Shown here: positions 7,110 to 13,553 of the stretch, piece by piece
Layout: the number at the start of each line of letters is the position of its first letter
Numbering within the stretch: the stretch's first letter is position 1
Source: a virus
IMG/VR virus record: IMGVR_UViG_3300025949_000092
Span: 1 to 23,878 of that record
Direction: 5' to 3' (one strand)
DNA: 23,878 bases
Position numbers and translations under genes: made by a program
The notes under the pieces: model-generated
What the model was told of the DNA's origin: nothing
The model's input: only the letters and a program-made list of their open reading frames with translations
Database searches by the model: none

Positions 7110-7813
7110 CAGGCTGCCGCCACCGGCGCAGGACCGATGCCGAAGACGCGCTGCCGGATCTGATTGATGTCGTCAGCGGTCAATGCCTGGCCTTTGGTCA
7201 GCTTCTTCTCTGCTGCATCCATTTCGCGCTGGAACCGTTTGCGCTTCAACTCTGCATCCTTCTCGAGTTGCGCGATGCGACGCTCATCTACCGAGACCTT
7301 GCGCTCCTTGATGTCGTTGGCGCGTGCCTTCTGCATCACCTCGGCCAGGGCGATCAGGCCGGCTGCGGCTTTCGTTCGGCCGTTGTCGCTCGAATCCTCA
7401 GCCAGGACGTTCATGATCGTGTCGCGCGCGGCGTTGACGACGGCCTCGTTGCCGTTCACCAGCATCGACTTCGCAAACGACTCCGCAATCGCGCGCGCCT
7501 GCTCGCTGCGCACCATCACATCGGCATAGACCTGCTCGTAACGCAGATCGAACCAGCGGTGCAGGGTTGTTTCAGGAATCCGCTTCTCCGGGAACAGCTT
7601 GCGCACCCGCGGTTCCAGGTTTGCCCAGTCGATGAAGCCGAGCTTGCCTCGGCCGAACGGCTCAGCCGAAAGCGCGGAGATCTCCTTCAGGGTCTTGCCC
7701 TGCTGGTTGCGCAGCTTCAGTAGGATGTCGTGGACCAGCGGCGGCAGCTTATCAATATTGAGCGGCTGCCGCGTCTTCCGCCGCTCGCCGGTCTTCGGTC
7801 TTGCTTTCGGCAT
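7109..7813 (-). CDS. Terminase small subunit-like protein (Mu gp27-like, DUF3486)
   Basis: This 234-residue, highly charged helical protein lies just upstream of the large terminase subunit and overlaps it as TGATG. The N-terminal part (LPPLVHDILLKLRNQQGKTLKEISA, then RIPETTLHRWFDLRY) looks like a DNA-binding helix-turn-helix region. The C-terminal half is a long helix or coiled coil (VDERRIAQLEKDAELKRKRF). This matches the DUF3486/gp27 family, thought to act as the small terminase subunit that recognises phage DNA and recruits the motor. The assignment rests on position and overall style. Confidence 0.78.
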   Translation of the reverse strand: MPKARPKTGERRKTRQPLNIDKLPPLVHDILLKLRNQQGKTLKEISALSAEPFGRGKLGFIDWANLEPRVRKLFPEKRIPETTLHRWFDLRYEQVYADVMVRSEQARAIAESFAKSMLVNGNEAVVNAARDTIMNVLAEDSSDNGRTKAAAGLIALAEVMQKARANDIKERKVSVDERRIAQLEKDAELKRKRFQREMDAAEKKLTKGQALTADDINQIRQRVFGIGPAPVAAA

Positions 7814-7815
7814 AG

Positions 7816-8133
7816 CTAGAACTCCACGGCGGGATTTGTCGTCGTCTGATCAACCAGGTCCTGGCCGGGAGGCATGATCTCGATCTGCGAGAGCTCCGTG
7901 CGGCGGTTGTAGATGCTGCGGATGGAACGGTAGTTCACCCAGCCGCGGCCAAACATCTCCTGCAGGATGGTGACGACGTCGTTGATATCGACTTCCCAGG
8001 CAAGCGACCGCAGCGCATGGCAGAGCGCAACGTCATCCATGCGCGACTGCTGCAGGCCGTGTCGCACGGACAGCATGCGCAGGACTTCGCCGCGGAACTG
8101 TTTCTTCTTGTCAGGGTGCCATTCTTGAATCAT
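7816..8133 (-). CDS. Small phage protein, probable winged-helix, upstream of terminase
   Basis: This 105-residue protein is transcribed with the terminase genes. Its stop is 2 bases before the small-subunit start, and its ATG overlaps the upstream gene as ATGA. The central region (DVALCHALRSLAWEVDINDVVTILQEMFGRGWVNYRSI) alternates helices and a short strand like a winged-helix domain. It occupies the position of Mu gp25/gp26-type small proteins, whose roles are poorly known. No catalytic residues are evident. A DNA-binding or packaging accessory role is only a guess. Confidence 0.7.
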   Translation of the reverse strand: MIQEWHPDKKKQFRGEVLRMLSVRHGLQQSRMDDVALCHALRSLAWEVDINDVVTILQEMFGRGWVNYRSIRSIYNRRTELSQIEIMPPGQDLVDQTTTNPAVEF

Positions 8134-8639
8134 TTGGGGTCACTTCCTTCGGGCCGGTTGATGTTGAGCGCGTTCTCGATTCGTTCGAGCGCCCGATTCT
8201 GTCTCTTCTGTTCATCAAGGGTCTGTGCGACCTTGTCGTTCACCATGCCCACCAGCAGCTGCATCTCCTGCTTATCGCGATCGTCCTTATCTGCGATGGC
8301 CTGTGTGGCCAGCGCCTGAGCATGTGCGGCAGCGGCCAGGCTTTGCATCTGCTCGGCGACCTTCTCCACCGCCTCCGAGCTGCGTTCGGCCGTCCGCTGC
8401 GTGCCGTCCACCATCTTGCCCACCAGCTTGTTCAGCGCGAACGCGCAGAAGAAGGCCAGCAGGTAGCCTGGGCCCCACTTCTGCATCAGCGTGAACGCCC
8501 GGTCCGGCTGCTCGCGAACCAGCTGCACAGCCAGGTAGAGCGCCGAGCCGCCGCCGAACAGCGAGGAGCCGATCATCAGCATGCGCGAGAAGTTGTCCTT
8601 CCCTGGCGAAGGAGGCAGGGGCATCGGAGCGGTCGCCAT
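8130..8639 (-). CDS. Membrane-anchored coiled-coil phage protein
   Basis: This 169-residue protein has a proline-rich N-terminus, two hydrophobic segments (about 19-40 and 57-74) and a long C-terminal coiled coil (about 80-155, heptad-like SSEAVEKVAEQMQSLAAAA). It overlaps both neighbours (TGATG and ATGA). Mu-like phages often have a membrane/coiled-coil protein of this kind (DUF2730-like) before the terminase genes. It could belong to the lysis module as a holin or accessory, or tether packaging proteins to the inner membrane. The family is not firmly recognised. Confidence 0.72.
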   Translation of the reverse strand: MATAPMPLPPSPGKDNFSRMLMIGSSLFGGGSALYLAVQLVREQPDRAFTLMQKWGPGYLLAFFCAFALNKLVGKMVDGTQRTAERSSEAVEKVAEQMQSLAAAAHAQALATQAIADKDDRDKQEMQLLVGMVNDKVAQTLDEQKRQNRALERIENALNINRPEGSDPK

Positions 8640-8986
8640 CAGCGATAGCCTCCATCTCGAGTGGCCGCCTCATTGAGCATCTTCACTATCGTGGGAGCCG
8701 CCGTGCGGAGCGCAGTGCTGAGCGCAGCCGCGTCGTTGTGTTGAACCCGGACCTGGACGCCGGCCTGGGCGACCGCCTCCAGCGCCTCCAGGATCTGCGC
8801 CTGGTGCCGGTTGGCCTTGGCGGCCCAGCCGGCCACCGAGATCCCGAAGCCGACGACCACCGCCGCCTGGTCGACCGGCAGCTTCCCGAACGCCACACCG
8901 GCGACGCCGGCGGCGATCAGGACCAGGCCGCCCAGCATCGTCTTTTTGCCCTGCAGCCAACCCCGAACCGCCGCCAGACCTTTCAT
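8639..8986 (-). CDS. Small two-helix membrane protein, candidate holin
   Basis: This 115-residue protein has a basic N-terminus (WLQGKKTM), two hydrophobic segments (about 17-34 and 40-56) and a soluble helical C-terminal half. That is the shape of a class II holin, which would form inner-membrane lesions to release the endolysin. A strong ribosome binding site (AGGAGG) lies just before the ATG at 8986. It is the first gene after a long non-coding leader and is coupled to the next membrane gene. The lysin is separated from it by several small genes, so the holin call is an inference from topology. Confidence 0.65.
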   Translation of the reverse strand: MKGLAAVRGWLQGKKTMLGGLVLIAAGVAGVAFGKLPVDQAAVVVGFGISVAGWAAKANRHQAQILEALEAVAQAGVQVRVQHNDAAALSTALRTAAPTIVKMLNEAATRDGGYR

Positions 8987-9281
8987 CGCCCTGCCCTCCT
9001 GCCCGGAAACCCGGGGTCCAACCCTTCCAAAATCCGTATCGCAATCGCCCGGAACCTTGCGTCGCGACGCTTTCTAGCCCCCGATGCGGGGGTTAGTACC
9101 CCTCAGATCGTCCTCGGGCCTGCCAGCGCTTTCCTACCCTCCCGCCCTGCCTACCCCCGAACCGGGGGTCCAACCGGCTCCCGGAATGCCCCGCCAAGCC
9201 CCAAATAAATTCATTCCACCCATCCGAGGAATTTCCGGGTACCCTAGCACCCCCTCAGATCGTCCTGGCGCGTTTTAGCCC
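8987..9281 (-). other. Non-coding leader with degenerate 152-bp tandem duplication
   Basis: No convincing gene is present in these 295 bases. GGGGTCCAACC occurs at 9013-9023 and 9165-9175, and CCCCTCAGATCGTCCT occurs at 9099-9114 and 9251-9266; both pairs are 152 bases apart. Two short hairpins with CCCCC/GGGGG stems lie at 9078-9092 and 9154-9168, and a 12-bp palindrome (GCGTCGCGACGC) at 9059-9070. The sequence between the repeats has diverged strongly. It would be the 5' leader of the packaging/head operon or a regulator-binding region. The repeats are seen; the role is inferred. Confidence 0.75.
9075..9095 (-). promoter_or_regulatory. C5/G5 hairpin in the duplicated leader
   Basis: CCCCC (78-82 of this block, i.e. 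9078-9082) pairs with GGGGG (9088-9092) around GATGC, and flanking TAG/TTA bases extend the stem to 8 pairs with one G-U. A matching C5/G5 hairpin recurs in the second unit (9154-9168). Read leftward the stem is not followed by a T-run, so an intrinsic terminator is unlikely. Confidence 0.4.
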
Positions 9282-9485
9282 TCAGTGCCCGTGGTGCCAT
9301 TCCTGGCAGAAGTTGCAGTGGTATGGCTGCATGCCGTCGTTGGTTCGGAGGATGCCTTCGTCCTGCAGAAACCGGAGCCCAGCATCGGCGGCTGACTCGG
9401 TCGGATAGCCCTGCTTTCCGGCGCAGCTCCTCTCGAACGCCGCTCGCGCCTCCGACCCCTCCGCCAACGCCCAGCCATGTTCCAT
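9282..9485 (-). CDS. 67-residue CxxC miniprotein
   Basis: A small protein ending in YHCNFCQEWHHGH. The CxxC pair followed by closely spaced histidines (C..C..WHHGH) looks like a compact metal-binding knuckle. The middle (YPTESAADAGLRFLQDEG) is a plausible helix. The ATG at 9485 follows a GGAGG element at somewhat long spacing. The family is not named, but similar C..C..WH mini-proteins occur in phages and bacteria. Its place among lysis and accessory genes gives no clear function. Confidence 0.62.
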   Translation of the reverse strand: MEHGWALAEGSEARAAFERSCAGKQGYPTESAADAGLRFLQDEGILRTNDGMQPYHCNFCQEWHHGH

Positions 9486-9507
9486 AGGCCCAAACCCCTC
9501 CGCCTCC

Positions 9508-9621
9508 TCAGCGGTACGCCAGCTTGCCGATCTCGAAGACGGCCTGCAGCATGCCGACGCCGATCCCGAGGATCAGCATGTCCCTATGGCTGAACCGCTT
9601 TACCGTCCACCATTCCTTCAT
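9508..9621 (-). CDS. 37-residue single-span membrane peptide
   Basis: The reading frame is open further upstream, but the ATG at 9621 has an AGAGGA ribosome binding site and begins MKEWWTVKRFSHRD, a basic, Trp-containing head. A hydrophobic segment follows (about residues 13-32, MLILGIGVGMLQAVFEIGKL). Such small one-span peptides near a phage lysin can be pinholins, antiholins or lysis accessories. No family is recognised. Confidence 0.55.
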   Translation of the reverse strand: MKEWWTVKRFSHRDMLILGIGVGMLQAVFEIGKLAYR

Positions 9622-9718
9622 CGTTCCCGTCCTCTGCCGTTCTGCCTTTGCTCTGCAGGGAGGCCGGGGAACCATCCCCGGCCGCACTGCCTGCAGTCCT
9701 GCGGTTGGTTTGATCTCT

Positions 9719-10240
9719 TTACTTGCCCCAGCCGAAGCCGATCCCCAGGATGGGCTGATAGCCGGAGCCACCGATCGACGACTTCAGGAAGCGCACGCTG
9801 GGCAGGATGTAGTAGCCCTTGAACGGAATCGGCACCATCGCTCCGCCATTCCAGTTCCAGCCGACGTTCTGACCGTTAAAGCTGAAGCCCGCCGCGATCG
9901 GCGAGAACACGTCCAGGCCGTGGATCGTCGCCACCTTCTGCGCGACGCCGATTCCGATGTTGGTGTTCACCGTGAACGGCCGCAGCGTGTTCGGGACCGC
10001 GTCGAGGACCGTGAATGCGTAAGTGCCGGTGTCTCCGAGCTGGTGCGCATAGAGCGCGGTGCCGGCCACCGACTGCGCGCCGGAAGCTCCAGCGCTATAG
10101 GAAGCGCCAGCGGCATACAGGTTCTGAATCGGAGCGGCAGGCGCCTGCGCGCGAATCATCGTCGAGAACGAAAGGCAGAGCACCGCCGCAGCGGCCAGTG
10201 AAGCAAACTTTCGAGTGAAACTCTTTACAGCTTCGTGCAT
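9719..10240 (-). CDS. Exported Gly/Ala-rich beta-strand protein
   Basis: This 173-residue protein has a clear signal peptide: basic MHEAVKSFTRKF, a hydrophobic core (about 13-26) and a cleavage site after RAQA (about residue 33). The mature part is rich in Gly, Ala, Thr, Tyr and Phe with alternating strands (GTYAFTVLDAV, FTVNTNIGIGVAQKV) and ends in GYQPILGIGFGWGK, like an outer-membrane or cell-surface beta protein. The ribosome binding site AAGGAG precedes the ATG by 7 bases. It lies in the lysis/accessory stretch just after an 84-residue protein gene. It could alter the host envelope, act at the outer membrane during lysis, or be a lysogenic-conversion gene. No enzyme motif is seen. Confidence 0.75.
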   Translation of the reverse strand: MHEAVKSFTRKFASLAAAAVLCLSFSTMIRAQAPAAPIQNLYAAGASYSAGASGAQSVAGTALYAHQLGDTGTYAFTVLDAVPNTLRPFTVNTNIGIGVAQKVATIHGLDVFSPIAAGFSFNGQNVGWNWNGGAMVPIPFKGYYILPSVRFLKSSIGGSGYQPILGIGFGWGK

Positions 10241-10286
10241 GGTCTTTCTCCTTCGCCGCGCCGGTTGAGCCGCACGCGGGTGAAAC

Positions 10287-10541
10287 CTAAACCTTGGCCA
10301 GCAGCTTCAGGACGTGCTGCTGAATCTCCTGCTCGCTCGCGAACCTCGCCATGCCGTGCGCGGCCGTCTTGGTGAGGTGCAGGTTCGCGCCGTCGTAGAC
10401 GTAGTCCATCGAGATCTGCGGCGTGGAGAAGCTGCCGCTCGTCTCCGAGGTCTGCGCGAATGCAGTCACCCCGGACGGCAGGCTCTGCAGCTCTTCCTTC
10501 ACTTTTGCGAAACGCTCCGGTGTCATTGCGATCTGGATCAT
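10287..10541 (-). CDS. 84-residue protein coupled to the endolysin
   Basis: The start is the ATG at 10541, whose ATGA overlaps the endolysin stop; the longer upstream frame is a shadow of the lysin gene. The product begins MIQIAMTPERFAKVKEEL and has a helix, a strand-rich middle (SMDYVYDGANLHLTKT) and a C-terminal helix (EQEIQQHVLKLLAKV). There is no signal peptide or membrane segment. No family is recognised. Tight coupling to the lysin suggests a lysis-related or virion-associated role. Confidence 0.68.
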   Translation of the reverse strand: MIQIAMTPERFAKVKEELQSLPSGVTAFAQTSETSGSFSTPQISMDYVYDGANLHLTKTAAHGMARFASEQEIQQHVLKLLAKV

Positions 10542-11053
10542 GCGGCGGCGACCTCCTGCGCCTGCGCCGGATCGTCCGGCGGCAGCTCGTCGTACTGCAG
10601 CAGGTCGTGCTGCGACATCAGGTCGATCAGCTCCTGCGCATAGTTCGGATTGGTGGAGTAGCCCGCGGCCTGCAGGCAGAACGCCATCCGCTCCGGCTCC
10701 CCACATGCGGCCATCGCAGCGCGGTAGCGTGGAGCAGTACTCAGCAGCACCGCGTGGTCGGCGAAACTGTCGGCTGCGTCGAAGTACTTCTCAAAACGCG
10801 CGACCTCGATAACGCGCTTTCCGTTCCTGAATTCTGGAGTCCGAAACTCCTCATAGGTGTCCGGCTCCGACAGGTGGTGAGCCTTGATGCCGAAGTAGTT
10901 GTGCGCCTCGACGGCTAGCTTGGATTCTCCCCAGCCGCTCTCAAGCATCCACTGCGCCAGCGTGATCGAAGCAGGCACGCCCCACTTGCGCTGCGCGGCC
11001 TGCGCCGCCGGTACCACTGCCTTCAGCCGTTCCAGTTGCTCCGTGCTCGCCAC
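10538..11053 (-). CDS. Endolysin, glucosaminidase/FlgJ-type muramidase domain
   Basis: This 171-residue protein carries the N-acetylglucosaminidase (FlgJ/LytG-like) domain: WGVPASITLAQWMLESGWGES with the likely catalytic Glu at residue 38, followed by NYFGIKA and later FEKYFDAADSFADHAVLL. It should cleave the glycan strands of peptidoglycan at lysis. The frame stays open to 11155, but the GTG at 11053 is preferred because GAGGGGA lies upstream and the longer N-terminus is low-complexity and unlike a lysin. No signal peptide is seen, so a holin would be needed. Other starts are possible because the upstream region is odd. Confidence 0.86.
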   Translation of the reverse strand: MASTEQLERLKAVVPAAQAAQRKWGVPASITLAQWMLESGWGESKLAVEAHNYFGIKAHHLSEPDTYEEFRTPEFRNGKRVIEVARFEKYFDAADSFADHAVLLSTAPRYRAAMAACGEPERMAFCLQAAGYSTNPNYAQELIDLMSQHDLLQYDELPPDDPAQAQEVAAA

Positions 11054-11180
11054 GCGTCCCCTCGTACCCTGCCCGGTCGAGGGCTGCCCGGCACACGATG
11101 CCGTACAGCCCCTCCGGTTGCTGCTGCTCTGGGTCCGCCCACACGTTCCTTTCATGAAAAGAAGCAGGTGTGGACTCCAC
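10941..11180 (-). CDS. Possible short ORF overlapping the lysin start
   Basis: From the GTG at 11180 a frame encodes about 79 residues (MESTPASFHERNVWADPEQ...). The first 45 residues, including EGLYGIVCRAALDRAGYEGT, look protein-like, while the last 37 overlap the lysin in another frame and are low-complexity. AGGCGA precedes the GTG. It may be a real small gene, an old lysin N-terminus lost by a frameshift, or chance. It starts 42 bases after the second copy of the 36-nt repeat, much as the protease starts 33 bases after the first. Confidence 0.25.
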   Translation of the reverse strand: MESTPASFHERNVWADPEQQQPEGLYGIVCRAALDRAGYEGTRGEHGATGTAEGSGTGGAGRAAQVGRACFDHAGAVDA

Positions 11181-11221
11181 GGCTCTCGCCTGAAAGGACA
11201 ATAGGGTGAAAGCGGAAGGCA

Positions 11222-11257
11222 CCCGTCGCAGGGTGCGCGATGCCGCGAGGATGCGCG
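11222..11257 (-). repeat. 36-nt perfect direct repeat, copy 2
   Basis: Identical over 36 bases to 2837-2872 and in the same orientation. It lies between the methyltransferase stop (11300) and the lysis gene cluster. Both copies therefore stand just downstream of a gene that is not part of the core Mu module. Confidence 0.85.
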
Positions 11258-11299
11258 GGCAACGTCGTTTTTTAGCTCTGCATCAAACGCAGCCGGTCG

Positions 11300-12157
11300 C
11301 TAGACGACCGCGCCGCACACCGCGACACCGGATTCGCGCCGCGCCGGAGTCACCACCGCGCGAGGCTTCAGCCGCGTCTTCGAGATCAGCACCTCGCCTG
11401 CCTTATTGCGCCGCGAGCCCAGCGTGCTGCCCAGCGTATAGGCGACTTCGACCGCTTTCACATGGAAGCCATGCCGCCGCGCCAGCGTGCGCACCTCGGC
11501 ACAATCATCGAAGCTCAACAGGAACGATCCCTGCAGCCGCGCGAGCTGCGCGAACATGGCCTCGCGCTGTTCCGTGGTCAATGCCTGGTAGCGGCCGTTG
11601 GCCTGGAACTTCACATAGGGCGGGTCCAGATAGAAGAACGTGGCCGGCGAATCGTAGCGCGTCAGGATCTCCTCGAAGCTGCGCTGCTCGATCAGCACGC
11701 CCCGCAGCCGCGCCGCCGTCTGGTCGAGCAGCTCGCGCACGCGGTCCAGCGACTTGCGAACGCGAGCGCCGCCCTCCAGCTCCTTCGCGCTGGCGCTGGC
11801 GAAGTGCTCACCCTTCGCGCCGTAGCTGTACCAGACCAGGTATGCGAAGCGCAGGGCGCGGTGCAGCTCATCCTCGCCCGCCGGAGCGCCGCGCAGATCC
11901 CGGAAGCGCTCGGCGTGCACGATCTCGTGATCGAACAGCTCCGCCAGCGCGGCCGGGCGATGCTTGGCCACGCGGAAGAAGTTGGTCACGTCGCCGTTGA
12001 GATCGTTCATCACCTCGCAGGGCGCGGGCGGCTTGGCAAACAGCAGCTTCGCCGATCCCGCGAAGACCTCGACGTAGATCTCATGTTCTGGGATCAGCGC
12101 GAGCAGCGTCCGCTTCAGGTTCCGCTTACCACCTGGCCATGCAAAAGGAGAGTTCAT
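11300..12157 (-). CDS. dam: D12-class DNA adenine N6-methyltransferase
   Basis: This 285-residue protein is a Dam/D12-type DNA methyltransferase. The N-terminal FAWPGGKRN (motif X), YVEVFAGSAKLLFAKP (motif I, S-adenosylmethionine binding, about 28-43), NDLNGDV, and the catalytic FYLDPPY (motif IV, DPPY 178-181) are all present. It would methylate adenine in DNA, possibly to protect phage DNA from host restriction or to affect packaging or transposition; the target sequence is unknown. No cognate endonuclease lies beside it, so it is an orphan enzyme. The ATG is at 12157. It appears to be an accessory gene inserted between the repressor operon and the lysis genes. The C-terminal tail (KPRAVVTPARRE...) looks divergent. 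Confidence 0.9.
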   Translation of the reverse strand: MNSPFAWPGGKRNLKRTLLALIPEHEIYVEVFAGSAKLLFAKPPAPCEVMNDLNGDVTNFFRVAKHRPAALAELFDHEIVHAERFRDLRGAPAGEDELHRALRFAYLVWYSYGAKGEHFASASAKELEGGARVRKSLDRVRELLDQTAARLRGVLIEQRSFEEILTRYDSPATFFYLDPPYVKFQANGRYQALTTEQREAMFAQLARLQGSFLLSFDDCAEVRTLARRHGFHVKAVEVAYTLGSTLGSRRNKAGEVLISKTRLKPRAVVTPARRESGVAVCGAVV

Positions 12158-12371
12158 TGCCCTGCATCATCGCTCCATCCGCAGGCGAATACAAGGCGAA
12201 AATAGCAAGACGCTCTCACACGAATCGGGGACGCCGATCCGCAGCATCCAACAGAACGGTGCGCGGCCGGCCCCGTCCGCAACGGGAACTGGCGGATATC
12301 TCTCGTGTGGGACGGGAGCCGCTCAGCCCGGCCGTCGCGTCCCAATCGAGCTAACTGAATCCCCGATCGGG
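12158..12371. promoter_or_regulatory. Intergenic region with nested inverted repeats
   Basis: No gene is seen in these 214 bases. CACACGA (12217-12223) is the inverse of TCGTGTG (12303-12309), ATCGGGGA (12224-12231) is the inverse of TCCCCGAT (12360-12367), and CCCGATCGGG (12362-12371) is a perfect 10-bp palindrome directly after the stop of the secreted-protein gene. The region may end the repressor operon and hold the leftward promoter for the methyltransferase and late genes. No convincing -35/-10 pair was found. Confidence 0.45.
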
Positions 12372-13010
12372 CTACCGTTCTGGCCAGCGCCCAAGACTCC
12401 GGATGCTCACATAAGAGGGTAGGCCCTTCCCATCTGGTGCAGACGGCGTCTGCGAACGTATCTCTATATCGCGGACCTCCAAGCTAGGCCAGTCGAGATC
12501 GCTTTCCAGGCTTTTCTCTGGCAGGACGAAACTTACCTCAAAGCAGAGTTCCGGATTGATCCGCGACTCCCACCATTTGTCAGCGTGTTGCGACTGTTCG
12601 GCTGACCTCGAAGGGCAGCCCATGACGAATGTTCCCAGATCGTCGGGACGAACTCCATCCTTAGCAAAGGCTGCGACGGTGTCGCACCCATTGGCGCACA
12701 ATTGCCTGAGCTCGGGGATTGCAGAGGCCAAGGTTGACCATGGACGCCTCTTATCCGGGCTGAAGCTCAAAGAGGATACGCGCATGGAAGGGTGTAGTTT
12801 GGAGACCGAGTCATCGAAGTAGTATGCGACCTGAATCTCGAACTCTTCGCCAAACGACTTTCTGAGGTAGGTTTCTACCAGGTTCTTGTGTAATAAAGGC
12901 CGTCCCAGGGCGGCGCGGACCTGCTGCTGCGTCATCCCGATGGAAACAGGAACCTGTGCCCTCGCACTGAATGTCGATACGACGAACAAAAAGCCCAGCT
13001 TCTTCACCAT
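12372..13010 (-). CDS. Exported protein, repressor operon
   Basis: Starting at the ATG at 13010, this 212-residue protein has a signal peptide (MVKKLGFLFVVSTFSARAQ), likely cut after ARA. The mature start (VPVSIGMTQQQVRAALGRPL) resembles the SmpA/BamE-type pattern, in which IGMTxxQVxxxLGxP opens a small envelope domain. Two cysteine pairs may form disulfides (LCANGC, and MGC with ELCFEV). The frame is open to 13049, but that would overlap the upstream gene and lose the signal peptide. It is third in the repressor operon and should be made in the lysogen. The function is unknown; envelope-located exclusion is a hypothesis. Confidence 0.7.
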   Translation of the reverse strand: MVKKLGFLFVVSTFSARAQVPVSIGMTQQQVRAALGRPLLHKNLVETYLRKSFGEEFEIQVAYYFDDSVSKLHPSMRVSSLSFSPDKRRPWSTLASAIPELRQLCANGCDTVAAFAKDGVRPDDLGTFVMGCPSRSAEQSQHADKWWESRINPELCFEVSFVLPEKSLESDLDWPSLEVRDIEIRSQTPSAPDGKGLPSYVSIRSLGRWPER

Positions 13011-13036
13011 TCGACTCACACCCTCGCTTTCTACCC

Positions 13037-13546
13037 CTACAGCTTGCACCCGGCGAGGGCCTCAGCCGCCCCCAGCCCACTCACGTCGAACGCTTGAGTT
13101 TGCGGAACTATATATTGCGGCTTGTATTCGATCGTCAGAGTCTTTGCCTTTCCCATCTCCCGCAGCACCGGCCTGGGAATGAACAGCGCGTCGAAACTGC
13201 TCGATATTCGCCACCGCCCCGAGCGAATAGGTCCATCGTCGAGCCTGTAGCGGACCGTCTGTTCGTACTCGTTATCGGAATCCAACTGGCCGCCGAGGTT
13301 CCGTAGAACCGGACTGACGTATCCCTCGTCTTTCGGCGCGCACCGCAGCACCATCCCCCCATAGGCCAACGTGGTCTGCGACGACTTATCAAGATCGTTG
13401 ACTGTTCGCGCGACTTCCCATTCGGAACCCGTAACGGGCTTCGGGGCCGGTTGAGATATAGCTGGCTCGGCTGCAACCGGCGGGGCGGGCCTGTAATCGC
13501 ATCCAGCGCACAATGCCATGGTTACGCAAGCACACACTATCCTCAT
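13037..13546 (-). CDS. Probable lipoprotein, repressor operon, TagO/VasI-like pattern
   Basis: This 169-residue protein starts at the ATG at 13546 after a good site (GAGGAACGA). It begins MRIVCACVTMALCAGCDYRP, a short signal with a lipobox-like CAGC; the -3 position is Cys rather than Leu, so lipidation is likely but not sure. The mature part has a Pro/Ala-rich linker, then MVLRCAPK, RYRLDDGP, a strand-rich centre and a C-terminal FDVSGLGAAEALAGC. LRC...R.DD...FDxSGL..A...C resembles the pattern I recall for VasI/TagO-type proteins, but this was not tested. It lies 8 bases after the repressor stop, so it should be expressed in lysogeny. Confidence 0.7.
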   Translation of the reverse strand: MRIVCACVTMALCAGCDYRPAPPVAAEPAISQPAPKPVTGSEWEVARTVNDLDKSSQTTLAYGGMVLRCAPKDEGYVSPVLRNLGGQLDSDNEYEQTVRYRLDDGPIRSGRWRISSSFDALFIPRPVLREMGKAKTLTIEYKPQYIVPQTQAFDVSGLGAAEALAGCKL

Positions 13547-13553
13547 TCGTTCC

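Noticed and set aside
9059-9092. Palindrome plus C5/G5 hairpin as a rho-independent terminator
   Set aside because: No T-tract on either side, and it lies upstream of the operon it would serve.
10287-10706. 139-residue version of the gene after the lysin
   Set aside because: The first 55 residues lie within the lysin gene and are Ala/Gly/Arg-rich shadow sequence; the ATG at 10541 is coupled to the lysin stop.
12217-12371. Phage end or att site
   Set aside because: Convincing phage genes continue on both sides in the expected order, and no terminal TG/CA pair with target duplication was found.
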